A stretch of 64,000 nucleotides of DNA. Source: Oreohelix idahoensis (Eukaryota > Mollusca > Gastropoda > Stylommatophora > Oreohelicidae). Positions 1-52,345 of this stretch are shown piece by piece. The notes beneath the pieces are model-generated. The model saw only the letters and a program-made list of their open reading frames with translations. It ran no database searches and was not told the DNA's origin. The number at the start of each line of letters is the position of its first letter. The stretch's first letter is position 1. The stretch covers positions 95,721 to 159,720 of the forward strand of contig JAMPIV010004264.1 of assembly GCA_024509875.1 (NCBI GenBank). The letters are read 5' to 3'. A program made the position numbers and the translations under genes.

Positions 1-237
1 TGAAATAACATTTTAAAGTAGTAGAGCTCCTAAAACCACTTCCATGTTAAAGTACATCCATTTTTACATAATGTATGAAAATTTCAGTTGCTTCTGATCA
101 TAAATAAAGCTTTTATCATAATTGATAATTTGTTGGCACATTTAGAAAAAGCACACAAGAAATGAAAATTAACTATATACACTGTCAACTTTCCCGTCAT
201 TGTTAAAATGAAACTGTTTTGCCGCATGGTGTTTGGC

Positions 238-507
238 AAAACCCCAACTGCAATGGTTTGGCCATGTCTGTAGAATGGGAGAAGATCGGCTACCACGGCA
301 AGCATGGGAAACTAAGAGCCAGGGATCCAGTCCTCCAGGATGACCCAAAGTCTGCTGGGAGGACTACATTAGACAATCTTTGAAGGACCGAGGACTAGAA
401 TGGAACCAAGCCAGGAGGAAGACAGCCGATAGAATAGTATGGCGCTCTCTCTTACAAACCTCCACACCTCACGGTAGAAGAGGAACGATTAAGTAGTAGT
501 AGTAGTG
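238..507 (+). mobile_element. RTE-like LINE (family B), 3'-end fragment
   Basis: Translation gives pieces of the tail of a non-LTR retrotransposon reverse transcriptase (WFGHVCRMGEDRLPRQAWET, later DRGLEWNQARRKTADRI), with at least one in-frame stop. It matches the better-preserved copy at 19187-19855 and ends in an (AGT)n tail. This is a dead 5'-truncated copy. Confidence 0.8.
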
Positions 508-1253
508 TTTGGCAAAGCAGTCATTTATGTGCAGGTGTGAATGATTTATTATTTTGTATTACTGTATGAATGAATGAATAGTTTAAAATGTAGTCGACGA
601 AAGCCACATATTTATTTATTCACACATGTACCATACTTATACGTATAACTTCATAAAGGTGCATAATTTTATGCCATATCACTAGTTAAAAAAAAACAGT
701 AGTCGGAGTCGGAATTCTAAAATTTCCGGAGTCAGAGTCAGAAAACATTTTGGCCGACTCCACGACCCTGCTTACAACACATCATGTGCCAGGTTGTCCG
801 TATTATGTATGTTTCATTTTATTAGCATTTGTGCACTTTAAATCTGAAAGTTGAATGTGTTTAGTCATTAGTGAAAAATAACAGATGCAATCAAAGGACA
901 TAAATTCTCTAAATTTACACTTGTGCATGACGGACGCGAGTGAAATCCCCTAGCTTCCAACAACATGTTGTTTCAGCAAAAACTGTAAGCTTCAGACAAG
1001 TTCCTAAGCTTTAGTGAAGGTCTTATACCTTAATCAGGGCTCTTGGCTTCTGTGCTTCAGTGGGAACAAACTGGATTTAAAGAAAACCTTCTGTCTCTTT
1101 TTCCTCTTTCCCACTCCTGAAAAAACACTCCTGGTTTAAATATTGCAGGAAGCCTAAGCCAGATCACTTCATGTACCGTTGTAGCAGTGCTAGTTTATTG
1201 TAAATAATCAGGTTGCCAGTTCCACCAGAATCATCACATTAGTCGCCTCTTAT
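508..1253. other. No gene; a short inverted-end repeat at about 694-768
   Basis: No coding signal was found. At 694-768 the sequence reads agtcggagtcgg ... ccgactccacgaccctg, resembling the common short DNA-transposon remnant whose end is CAGGGTCGTGGAGTCGG on the minus strand. Nothing else is recognisable. Confidence 0.4.
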
Positions 1254-1452
1254 TAGGGCTGTAGAAATGGGAAAGGGGGGGGGGGGAAGGGGGGGAGATG
1301 TTTTTCAAACACACACAAACCCTCTAGTGTTTGGTGAAAAACGTTTGTGGTGAAATTATACTGCACCAAACATGTTTTATGCCGAAATTTTTTTTACAAC
1401 CCCCCCACCCTCCCCCCCCTCCCCACCCCTTTATTGTCATATCTATGACCCT
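1254..1452. mobile_element. hAT-like MITE built of a G run and a facing C run
   Basis: The 199-bp element is flanked by the duplication GCCTCTTAT (1245-1253 and 1453-1461). Its ends are partly inverted (TAGGGCTGTAG and CTATGACCCTG). Inside, a G-rich run near 1271-1303 faces a C-rich run near 1399-1432, so a single strand could fold back or form a G-quadruplex. Confidence 0.65.
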
Positions 1453-1678
1453 GCCTCTTATGATATGCTTGAGGTTTCAGTGAGCCTAGTTTTTCTTTTG
1501 TTTTTCCTCAAAGATCTCTGAGATACACACTGGGACTTAAGAAAAGATGCCAATTTTTTTAAAAATGCATTCCAAGAAAATTAGAAATATCCTGTGTAAG
1601 AAATCCTTATAACAGAATATATACTCTAAATGACTAAAATGGGAGTTGAGCATGTTTACTGTAAGTAAATGAGTCTTG

Positions 1679-1970
1679 GCTATCTGCTTGGCTAAGCAGT
1701 TAGAGAGTTTGCCTCTCACGGCAAAGTTAGCCGGTTCTGGGATCGAAACCTGGTCTTGTCATGCTCCAGTCTACTCAGCTGTAAATGGATACTTGACTCT
1801 GCTCATAAGTTGTGAAAGGCAAAGGCAGTGAGGAAGGGATCTGGTCATCCCACCACACCAGCTGGATGTGGTATAGTGAAGTCTCTAACACTTCATTCCT
1901 CTCTGGTAGTTTCTGCTCGGGGACTATCTTGACCTTTTTAAAGTGAGTCTTAGGCACTGAACAAAACAAG
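1679..1970 (+). mobile_element. tRNA-derived SINE, family 2
   Basis: The head resembles a tRNA A box (gcttggctaagcagttagag) followed by a B box (gggatcgaaacc), then the family body (agtctactcagctgtaaatg) also found at 8106-8345, 8973-9240, 20688-20935 and 36500-36745. It carries no open frame of its own. Confidence 0.65.
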
Positions 1971-2027
1971 TTGTATTATAAGTGTAGAATGTTTGTTTTT
2001 TTTCTGGAGACTTTTTAAGGATTTCAT

Positions 2028-2742
2028 CTTCTTCTTCTTTCTTTGATCCTTAGCCGCCGACCGTCAAAGCAGTCAGTGGCCATTACGCCTGGTGGCGTCT
2101 TGTAGGGCAACAAATTGATTCCACTTTGCTCGGTCGGCGGCCATCCTTCGTACAGTGCCCCAACTCTGGTTCATTCTTTGCATCTCAGCCTCCACATTCC
2201 TCCGCCAAGTTGTTTTTGGTTGGCCTCTCTTTCGTTTTCCTTCAGGGGTCCATAGCATAGCTGTTCTTGTGATGGCATCGGGGTCTCTTCTGAGGACATG
2301 ACCAACCCAGTTCCAGCCTCTGCCAGCTATGATGGTGTGCATGTCCTCTTGCTTGCTACGAGTAAGCAGATCTTGGTTGGTGATGGTATTCGGCCAAAAG
2401 ATTCGGAAAATTTTTCTTAGGCGTGTTGTGTGAAAAGAGGACAATTTCGACATTTCCTTCTCTGTAACTGTCCAGCTCTCCACGCCATAGAGAAGCACAG
2501 AAAGTACACAGCTCTGATATAATCCTAATTTTGTGCTTGTGCTGTACTGAGAGGACTTCCAGATGTTGTTTAGACTAAAAAAGGCTGTTCTTGCTTTGTT
2601 CATTCTGTTGTTGATGTCTTTGCTTGCTCTGCCGTCTCGTGTTACTATGCATCCTAGGTATGTGAAGGCATCTGTCTGTTCCAGTTGCTGATTCCTTACT
2701 GATATGGGCTCAGGGTTGCTCACATTGAAAGAAAAAAAAAAA
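2028..2742 (-). pseudogene. LINE family A, 5'-truncated reverse transcriptase C-terminus with target-site duplication
   Basis: The minus-strand frame (2073-2780) encodes the C-terminal part of an RTE-type non-LTR reverse transcriptase: LEQTDAFTYLGCIVTRDG, SVLLYGVESWTVTEKEMSKL, WVGHVLRRDP, TPEGKRKRGQPKTTWRR, ending ATRRNGH. The 3' tail is (GAA)n, seen as ttcttcttctttc on the plus strand. The duplication AAGGATTTCAT flanks it (2017-2027 and 2743-2753). The RT catalytic core is absent. The frame is open, so the insertion is fairly young. Confidence 0.85.
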
Positions 2743-3124
2743 AAGGATTTCATACTTGGGAAAAACACAGAAATAAGCATTATTTATTTACATACTTGGA
2801 ATAAGCAGATAAAGAGAGCAGCAGTTTCGTTGCAGAGAAAAAAGAACAAAAACAATTAGTCTGCATTGAACATATGATGAAAACTCTTAATAATGTGGCC
2901 AAGGTCACAGAAGTAGAGGGATGACAAAGAGTGAGAGACAGAAGATAATGGAATAGTATTGACATTGTAGCATGAAAGGCAGCCTCATTTACAGACATTG
3001 TCCAAAGATTGAGATCAGCAGAGAGACAGGATCACCTTTGCTACGTGGCAAACTTTCAGCTTTCTATGCTGCATCATTATGAAGCTTTTCTAGTTGTTGT
3101 GATGTATTGTTAACTCTTTTTCCG

Positions 3125-3320
3125 GCAACTTCTTCTTCAAGTGCCATGCCTGGAGGCATGGGTGATCATATCTCTCCGCAACTTCCTGTCTCTAGCTCTG
3201 TTTATCAGTTCTGCTGTTGATTTCTTTCCATGCCATGTCAAACTTTCCATTATTTTCTTTCTTTATTGTCCTTTATATCTTTTTTTATAAATCTTTCCTG
3301 TTGTTTTGATATATTCTGGT
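3125..3320 (-). repeat. Repeat C, diverged copy
   Basis: It matches the arms at 11333-11507 and 13741-13914 (shared phrases such as caacttcctgtctc and gctgttgattt). Read on the minus strand it contains LINE-tail-like text (RxRKLRRDMI). Old and broken. Confidence 0.6.
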
Positions 3321-3539
3321 TTTATTTTTCTCATTACGGCCAAAGAAAGGAAATTGCTTCCTTCTAATATAAGTAATAAGCTACCTTTGCTCACTGGTGT
3401 CTTTCAGGGCATTCTCATTGGTCCTTGTACCTGTCCATGGTGTTCTTAACATTCTACTGTAAAACCACATCTCAGTAGCCTCCAGTTTTTTTTTTCCTGC
3501 TTGTTTACTGATTGTCCATGACTCACTTCAGAGAACACC

Positions 3540-3832
3540 CAGGCCACGTAAAAGATGATGCTTATCACCAGCTATCTAGGCAAGACTAGGTCATCATTTT
3601 CCGCTTACGTACTGGTCACAATAGGTTGAGATACCGTCTATATCACAAGTACAGGATTGGTCCAACAGATCTCTGCTCCTGTGGTACCAGCCCCAGGACG
3701 GCCGAACATCTGCTCCAGTCCTGCCAAACATACAGCAGTGAATGTAGTGGTATATGGCAACAACCCACTTCTCTCAATAAAAACTTTTTGGAGATGTCAG
3801 GAACCTTGAGCTGGCGTCTGCCTTTATAAGTC
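3540..3832 (+). pseudogene. Non-LTR element C-terminal tail after RNase H
   Basis: It encodes IFRLRTGHNRLRYRLYHKYR, then C-x-C and TAEHLLQSCQTY, the zinc-like tail following the RNase H domain in invertebrate LINEs. The related copy at 47571-48027 (-) still has part of RNase H. No complete domain remains. Confidence 0.7.
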
Positions 3833-3839
3833 ATTTATG

Positions 3840-4235
3840 TAGAAGTCTGAGGGCAAACAAAGAAGAAGGATTGGCTCACTCTCGACTGAAGCACTCTCTT
3901 CCATACTTCCATTGACAAAGACATGTTGCATAATATACTTTTCATTTAATGGAATGCTGCTTTTGCCTAGGTTATTGTTCTCTTCACCTCTGAGATGCAT
4001 CTTCCATCTGATTAACGTGACTAGGTATTTGAATTGATTTACTTGGTTCAGAAATATTATATTTATTTTGGTAGTGCATATGGGTAAATTGTGTGTGTGG
4101 ATGACTGTTACTTCTGTCTTTTTGCTATTTAGGCTAAGGTCTTTGTTTTCACTTTCTGCCACTACTGTACCAATCATTTCCTGTAACTCTTCACTTTTTT
4201 CTCCAGCACTAATATACTGGAATGTTTTCTCTACT
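3840..4235 (-). pseudogene. LINE reverse transcriptase fragment (KKT..V / QFKYL region)
   Basis: The minus strand reads EMIGTVVAESENKDLSLNSK, KTEVTVI and later VNQFKYLVTLI, which is the segment after the YADD motif in RTE-like reverse transcriptases. It is degraded and ends before any catalytic motif. Confidence 0.5.
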
Positions 4236-4249
4236 ACATCTTTAACTCA

Positions 4250-4502
4250 GGAGCCACAGTAGGACAGTGGTTAGGACACTGGCTTCCAAGCTTTGTGGTT
4301 CAATCCCCAGTTGAGGTGGGAGTTTTTAGACTGCAAACAGCTCTGGGGTCGACCCACCCTCATCAGAGCAACTCTGGGAAGGTTAAGGTGGACAGCTTGA
4401 TGATGACATCACCCCTAGTGTGCCGATGGTCAACAAAATATGGGCCTAACACCATATTTCCAATATGCCTCAATGAGCATGTGACAGGATCCTTTACCTT
4501 TT
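4250..4502 (+). mobile_element. tRNA-derived SINE, family 1, next to a splice acceptor
   Basis: A-box region (agtaggacagtggttagg), B box (ggttcaatccc), central block ggcctaacaccatatttcc and 3' end ggatcctttacctttt. A TACATCTTTA duplication is visible on both sides. The SINE ends about 37 bases upstream of TTC21B exon a. Confidence 0.82.
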
Positions 4503-4539
4503 GTTTACATCTTTATGTCATTCTACCTTATGTCCTCAG

Positions 4540-46969
<42,430 letters not shown>

Positions 46970-47087
46970 TTTAACTGATAAGGTCTGCTGAAGAAAGAGT
47001 ACTGCACTTGTCAGCACAGTTAATCCTGATACGTGTATATATCTGTTATGGTGCTCCACTGTTATAATATTCGTGCACTTGTTCATT

Positions 47088-47232
47088 AATTACAGTTATA
47101 TAGAGTAGAACTCTGATTATCCAAATTAATTACAGTTATATAGAGTAGAACTCTGATTATCCAAATTAATTACAGTTATATAGAGTAGAACTCTGATTAT
47201 CCAAATTAATTAATGACAAAGATTTGGATAAT
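47088..47232 (+). repeat. Three tandem copies of a pogo/Tigger-like end
   Basis: The 40-bp unit ttacagttatatagagtaga plus actctgattatccaaattaa occurs three times, followed by gatttggataatcg, the facing half. The actctgattatccaa word resembles the termini of Tigger-like DNA elements. Right-hand remnants (ttggataactgag) lie beyond repeat F at 47545. Confidence 0.7.
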
Positions 47233-47251
47233 CGAAATTTCATGTAATTGG

Positions 47252-47538
47252 TCTTCTTCTTCTGCGTTCGTCTTGAAAAAGACGTTGGTTACGTTGTGTC
47301 GCCGTTTACAGCGAAGCTGCGATATTTGCATCTTTCGGCCCGACACATCCATCCGTTTTCAGCATTGCATTTTTGGGACTGGGTTTGCCTTCCCTCTTCG
47401 ATCCCTACTTTCTCTGCCAGACTGCAGTGATGCAGCCTGTTTCCAGACCACCACTTGGAGGTGGAGTAGGGTCTTGGTCAGCTCTGGTTTGCTGACCCTG
47501 ACGCAAGAAGTCAAGCTATGAGTTGCTGACTTCAGTCC
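47252..47538 (-). mobile_element. Repeat F retroposon, copy 3
   Basis: Flanked by CATGTAATTGG (47241-47251 and 47539-47549), exact. More diverged than copies 1 and 2. Confidence 0.88.
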
Positions 47539-47570
47539 CATGTAATTGGATAACTGAGAAAAAAACACTT

Positions 47571-48027
47571 CTTCTTCTTCGTACATTCTCAGACATCCAC
47601 TTGAATGTTTTCAAAGAAAGCAGTAGTCAGTTTGAGGCTATTTGAATATTTTTTCCACGAATGGTACTGGTGTTGACCACATGCGCATTCTCTGTTCCGC
47701 ATATGTTGGGCAACTTTGAAGCAGATGTTCAGCAGTCATTTTATCAGTTTCACAGTTACGCTGATCGGTAGTTCCTTTCTTTAGCTTGTTGAATAGATGG
47801 TATCTCAATCTGTTGTGGCCAGTACAGAGTCTGAAGATTACCACTTGTTCTCTTCTGTTGAGCTAGTAGTATGCATCATTTTGTGTGTGACCTGGATGCT
47901 CTACATCCAATTTGTTTCTGTATCTGAATCTGATAAAACTCTTTGCCTCCTCGAAAGTTACGCTTGCATCAGGCCGAGATAGATTTCCACCTTTCTTTGC
48001 CAATCTGTCAGCCTCTTCATTGCCAGT
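47571..48027 (-). pseudogene. LINE with RNase H end, 5'-truncated
   Basis: The minus strand encodes GNEEADRLAKKGGNLSRPDA (the last RNase H motif), then VVIFRLCTGHNRLRYHLFNK and MTAEHLLQSCPTYAEQRMRM, ending in a (GAA)n tail. It is bounded by GAAAAAAACACTT (47558-47570 and 48028-48040). The RT and most of RNase H are missing. There is one stop between the two parts. Confidence 0.85.
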
Positions 48028-48040
48028 GAAAAAAACACTT

Positions 48041-49094
48041 ATCCACACACACACAAAAAGGTTATTTATTAGCCTTTGTTTTTACACGTAAGAGCTTTCT
48101 CACGTATAGTGGGTCTTGAAATTGGCTGTCCAGTTGATTTTTTTAACGGAAACCTTTTGTATAATTGCTTCTTCTACTTTGTTGTTCTCAGCCTTCTTCA
48201 TTGTTGTTCTGCTAGAGCTACCATCTTCACTTTCTAATACAGAAACAAACTGAAGAATTGACTCAACTGTTTTTTTTTTTAGTGTCAGAAATCGTGGCCA
48301 CATATTTTAGTGATTTTCTTCCCCGATTAATGCTTTTTTTCCAAAAAATTAATTATTATAACTTTGTCCGCCATGGTCAGAAAAACACTTTTTGTTTACT
48401 TGACATTGTAAAATTAGAATGGGTTTGAAAATATCCACTTATCAGACTGTCAGTACCCAGTTAATATATATGTATATATGCCAGTACCCAGTACGTACAC
48501 ATGAATGCTATGATTTATAGGTACAAGAGTAATACATCTGTTTGATTGTTGGTGTCCAATACATATACATGTACACTGTGATTAACTGATGCAATGCTAG
48601 TGCACTTTCTTGCTGCTGTGTATGTGTGGGTGTGTGCATATACACAATATTGAGATTTACTGGTAGAATACTAGTGCACTATTGGTCCTCTGCACATTTA
48701 TTGTGTGATGAATATAAGATGTGAGAATCTCGTTATTACAGTAAAGAATTCATTGTTTTCACAACCTAGCATAAGTATCTTGTTCCTTTGCATCATTATT
48801 GATACCATTAAGCATGATGGGAAGAAGTGATTTTCATATGTTGCCATTGCTCCACGTGATGTCCTGTACTCATCTTTTTTTTTCCCCCTTGGTTTTATTC
48901 TTACCCTTCTGTCCAAAAATATAGCTATCTTGAATCCATTTCATTACATAAATATGAATATTTCATAAGGTGAGAGATTTTCTTAGATACATGTTACAGC
49001 AGGGATTAAAGAACAGCAGAAATCCAATGCATATGAAGAAGTGATCAAGAGGGACAAATATGCTCGGTTATCTACACTTATCATCATCACACTT
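48041..49094. other. Intergenic, nothing recognised
   Basis: AT-rich, with short runs of cagtacccagt and atacatgtacac words. No coding or repeat signal strong enough to name. Confidence 0.55.
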
Positions 49095-49315
49095 TAACTC
49101 CCCAAGAAGCATAGGCCTTCAACAAACTAATGCCAAATCTTCCTGTCCCGTGCCATCAGCTCCAAGTCTTTCCATATGTTCCTCACCAATTTTATGATGT
49201 TTTCCAATTCTCTTCTCCATGCATTGTTTCGTCTGCTGCTGCTTCTTTTACCCTGGGGGTTCCAGAACAAGGACTGCCTTGTAATGCTATCTACAGATTT
49301 CATCTTCACTTATGG
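49095..49315 (-). pseudogene. LINE family E tail, best copy
   Basis: The minus-strand frame encodes MKSVDSITRQSLFWNPQGKR, then SRRNNAWRRELENIIKLVRN and WKDLELMARDRKIWH. C-terminus of a non-LTR reverse transcriptase; no catalytic part. Confidence 0.75.
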
Positions 49316-49555
49316 GAAATCACCACTGAGTTACTGCTAAACAGAATTTACTTTTGGGCTAGAAGCTCTTGAAGATAACAGGTTCTAGGGAAAAGGAAAG
49401 AAAGAATAATAAGAAATAAAGTATATGCAGAAGATGAATGAACAAAAAACTGATGAGAATTAAGAAGACATACAGTGGCTGATTATAAGATCCATTCTGA
49501 GTGAGGAGAAGGCACTGTACAAGTGAAATATTTAATTTCAGTTACCAGAACATAA

Positions 49556-50056
49556 TCAATATATATAAAATCTCAGCTTTTTCTGTCAGTAAGGCTAAGG
49601 GATGCAACTTTGGTTGAAAGTTAGACATTTAATTGTATTGTTTCCCTTATATGTACTCTCCCGAAAATAGTAACACTCGACAAAGAAAAGTACGCAAAGG
49701 TTGGTATGCATGCGCCAATAACATTTCACTGTGAACGGCGTGCATTTTCCAATCTTTCAATCATTTGCGATAACCATCAACAAATCTCAGGGGCGAACAT
49801 TTGAGCATGTTGGAATCTTTTTGAATGAGCCAGTCTTCTCTCACGGACAGATGTACATCGCACTGTCTCGATCGAGAAATCCCAACAATGTAAAAGTACA
49901 AATTAAAACAACAGAAAATCAAGGTGCTCTTTTGATGGACAATCAAATGTTCACAAGTAACATTGTTTTTTCAAAAGTGTCTGAATAATTAAAATTGCAG
50001 TTAGGCATTGGTGCTTTTGAATTTAATTCCCATCTTATGACGGGCTTTTACACTAG
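49556..50056 (+). mobile_element. Short Helitron with both ends
   Basis: The left end is TC followed by aatatatataaaatctcagc. The right end is an imperfect hairpin (cccatc-ttat-gacggg, 50029-50044) then ttttacaCTAG. The flanks are A on the left and T on the right, the usual Helitron target. The 501-bp body retains the end of a Helitron helicase (49731-49988). Confidence 0.82.
49731..49988 (+). pseudogene. Helitron PIF1-type helicase, C-terminal remnant
   Basis: Encodes FPIFQSFAITINKSQGRTFE, VGIFLNEPVFSHGQMYIALS and RSRNPNNVKV, i.e. the last helicase motifs of Helitron Rep/helicase proteins. Walker motifs and the Rep nuclease are missing. The preceding bases (gtgaacggcgtgcattttcc) continue the family in a shifted frame. 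Confidence 0.85.
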
Positions 50057-50094
50057 TTATTATTATATTTTCCTTTGTGTTCCCTACAGAGCAT

Positions 50095-50310
50095 GAATCC
50101 ACCACTGCAGCTGGTCCCCTTGCAGGAAGCCTGCACCAAGCATCCATACGCTCTAGTAGTTCTTTAGCAATTGGTTTTACATGATGATGATGCCAGCCCC
50201 ATGCACAACCTCATACTAGTGGCCTTTTGGACATGCCAGAGGGTGCAGTGGTCTTGTTCTTTATTTGTTTCATCAGAGACCCCTGGGAACTAAACAGGGC
50301 CAGATCATAA
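50095..50310 (-). repeat. Repeat 3, copy
   Basis: cttgcaggaagcctgcacca, gttttacatgatgatgatgc and tttcatcagagacccctggg. Confidence 0.65.
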
Positions 50311-50349
50311 TTGCTTGACATTTATTCCTTAGGATAGGTAGAAATTCCA

Positions 50350-50592
50350 GTGGTTAGTGCACTGGCTTCCCAGCTCTGCTGTCCTGGTTCGATCCCCAGT
50401 TGAGGTGGGATTTTTTTTTTCCGGGGTCGACCCAGCCTCATGATTTGGGTACCAGAGCAGCTCCAGAAAGGTTAAGGCGGCCAGTGTGATGTTGACCACA
50501 TCACCCTTAGTGTGGCGATGGTTACGAAAATATGGGCCTAACACTATATTCCCAATATGCCTCAATGGGCATGTAATGGGATCCTTTACCTT
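50350..50592 (+). mobile_element. SINE family 1, 5'-truncated, with 14-bp duplication
   Basis: Flanked by AGGTAGAAATTCCA / AGGTGGAAGTTCCA (50336-50349 and 50593-50606). Begins within the A box (gtggttagtgcactgg). Confidence 0.87.
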
Positions 50593-50655
50593 AGGTGGAA
50601 GTTCCATTATTAACTATAGGCAGAAAAGTCTGCTAGATGTCAGAGTAATACATGT

Positions 50656-50913
50656 ACAGGTCTGTAACCCTTTATCTCAAATCCTCGGGAACAGCTCTGT
50701 TTTGGAAACAGATTTTTTTCTATTTTAAAATTTTGCCCCAATCGTTGAAAAAGAAGCCAAAAATAGCCAAAGTCTGCCAATCTGAATTTTTAAAAGGCCC
50801 AAAGTAAACCAAAATAGTCAAAAATTGCCCAAATTGTGCTTGAAAAGTAGCCAGAGAAACTTTCGATTTTTAGAATATTTCGGTTTTTAGATGAAAGGTT
50901 ATAGACCTGAAGT
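50656..50913. mobile_element. MITE with inverted CAGGTCTRTAACC ends
   Basis: The left end is caggtctgtaaccctttatc; the right end, read on the other strand, is caggtctataacctttcatc. The interior has gccaaaaatagcc words. Related to 28898-29185. No transposase. Confidence 0.75.
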
Positions 50914-52279
50914 ACCAAATAAATGCCAACATTGTCATGTCTAAGCATATCATTTAACACTTAAATGGTTTGCTATTTTGCCTCAGCCATATGAGGCTTA
51001 TTGTGTGATCTAATACTACTACTGTATGTGATATTTAATATGTTTTACCACTGGTTGTAAATTTCCTATTAAGACTGACAAATGAGGTCTGCGTTGTCCA
51101 GAATGTTTAACTTGGGCAGTTTGTAATTAAACATGGTTTGGCTTGTGATTTAGCCAAACAGCGGCAACATTTTAATCTGCTTCTTGTGCAGTTTTCTGTT
51201 CTATGACTATTGGTTTTGATTTTCTTATAATGGCCAGATAATTATGTAATGTTTTAATTTTAGAAGATTAACTTATTCTCATAAGTTTATAATTAATTTT
51301 AAAGTTTACGAGAACCTTGTGGAGAATTTCATTTTCTTGGTTACTTATTTAAACCCACTCTGGTTGTTTCCTGAAGATGTGATGAGAAAATAAAAAATGG
51401 GATCACTGTTCCCACAAGGTGTGCAGTGAAAGGTGGCTAATGCATGAGGCTAGTAACATGTTCATGTTAAACAAATCACTACAGAAACCACTATTGCAAG
51501 AGCATATGAAGCACTTTAGTGCAGGCTTCCTGCACAAGAGTTGACTACAGTGGTGCAGCAAAAATAAGAGGGACATATATTCTTCATTCTTTTAACCTGT
51601 TTATATGTTTCACTTTAATATTAAAGTAAGCTTAGTTTTCTGACACAAAGGAATAAAACAGTGTGTGTGTGTTAACACAGGGAAAGGCAGAATTTTAACA
51701 TAAACTATGAACATATAAGAGATACACAAGATACACTGAAATTAATCTTAACTTTTAAACATGTGATGTCAGAGTGGTTTCCACTTTCAATGGCTGAATA
51801 ATATTCCAGAGAATGATTGATACAAAATTCCGTCCAAATGAAGAAGTGATTTTATTTTTTAATTTATATTTTTGTTTCTATGTATTTATCAGAATAAATA
51901 TGTTATTCATTTTGTTCACGTTTTGCCTTCTTTATTTGAAAGAGCATTTTAAAAACTCAGAATTTCTCCAGGCAACAAAAATACATAGAAACCTATTCTG
52001 ACAGTCAGAACTAAAATAGTAGACTAAAAACATGTACCAAAAAATTGACAAAATAAAAACACGAAAGAAAACTTAATCACTTGTTTCACAGCATAGCATC
52101 AAATCTCCATGACTGTGAGAAAAGCCTGAGATAGACCTCTCGCTTCATGAGCGAAAGAAAAGTGTCCCCAGGTGAAAGCTAGTGAAGAAAACCACTAGAG
52201 AAAAGAAAAATTTAAAAAAGGACTAAAGAAAATATAAATGTATTACTATTATTTGGTACTGAAATGCAGAGAAAACGAT
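50914..52279. other. Intergenic, one repeat 3 copy at about 51420-51560
   Basis: The repeat 3 copy shows gcatgaggctagtaacatg and caggcttcctgcacaagag. The remainder is AT-rich with no coding signal. Confidence 0.55.
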
Positions 52280-52345
52280 GGTCTGACAATAGTAAAACAT
52301 ATGGGAGAAGATTGGCTACCGCAACAAGTATGGGAAACTAAGAGT
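52280..52345 (+). mobile_element. LINE family B scrap
   Basis: gggagaagattggctaccgc and gtatgggaaactaagag, the family B tail. It cuts the right side of the LTR element's integrase. Confidence 0.65.

Noticed and set aside
3824..4262. Host coding sequence upstream of exon a
   Set aside because: The longer frames here read as a degraded LINE reverse transcriptase on the minus strand, not as TPR sequence.
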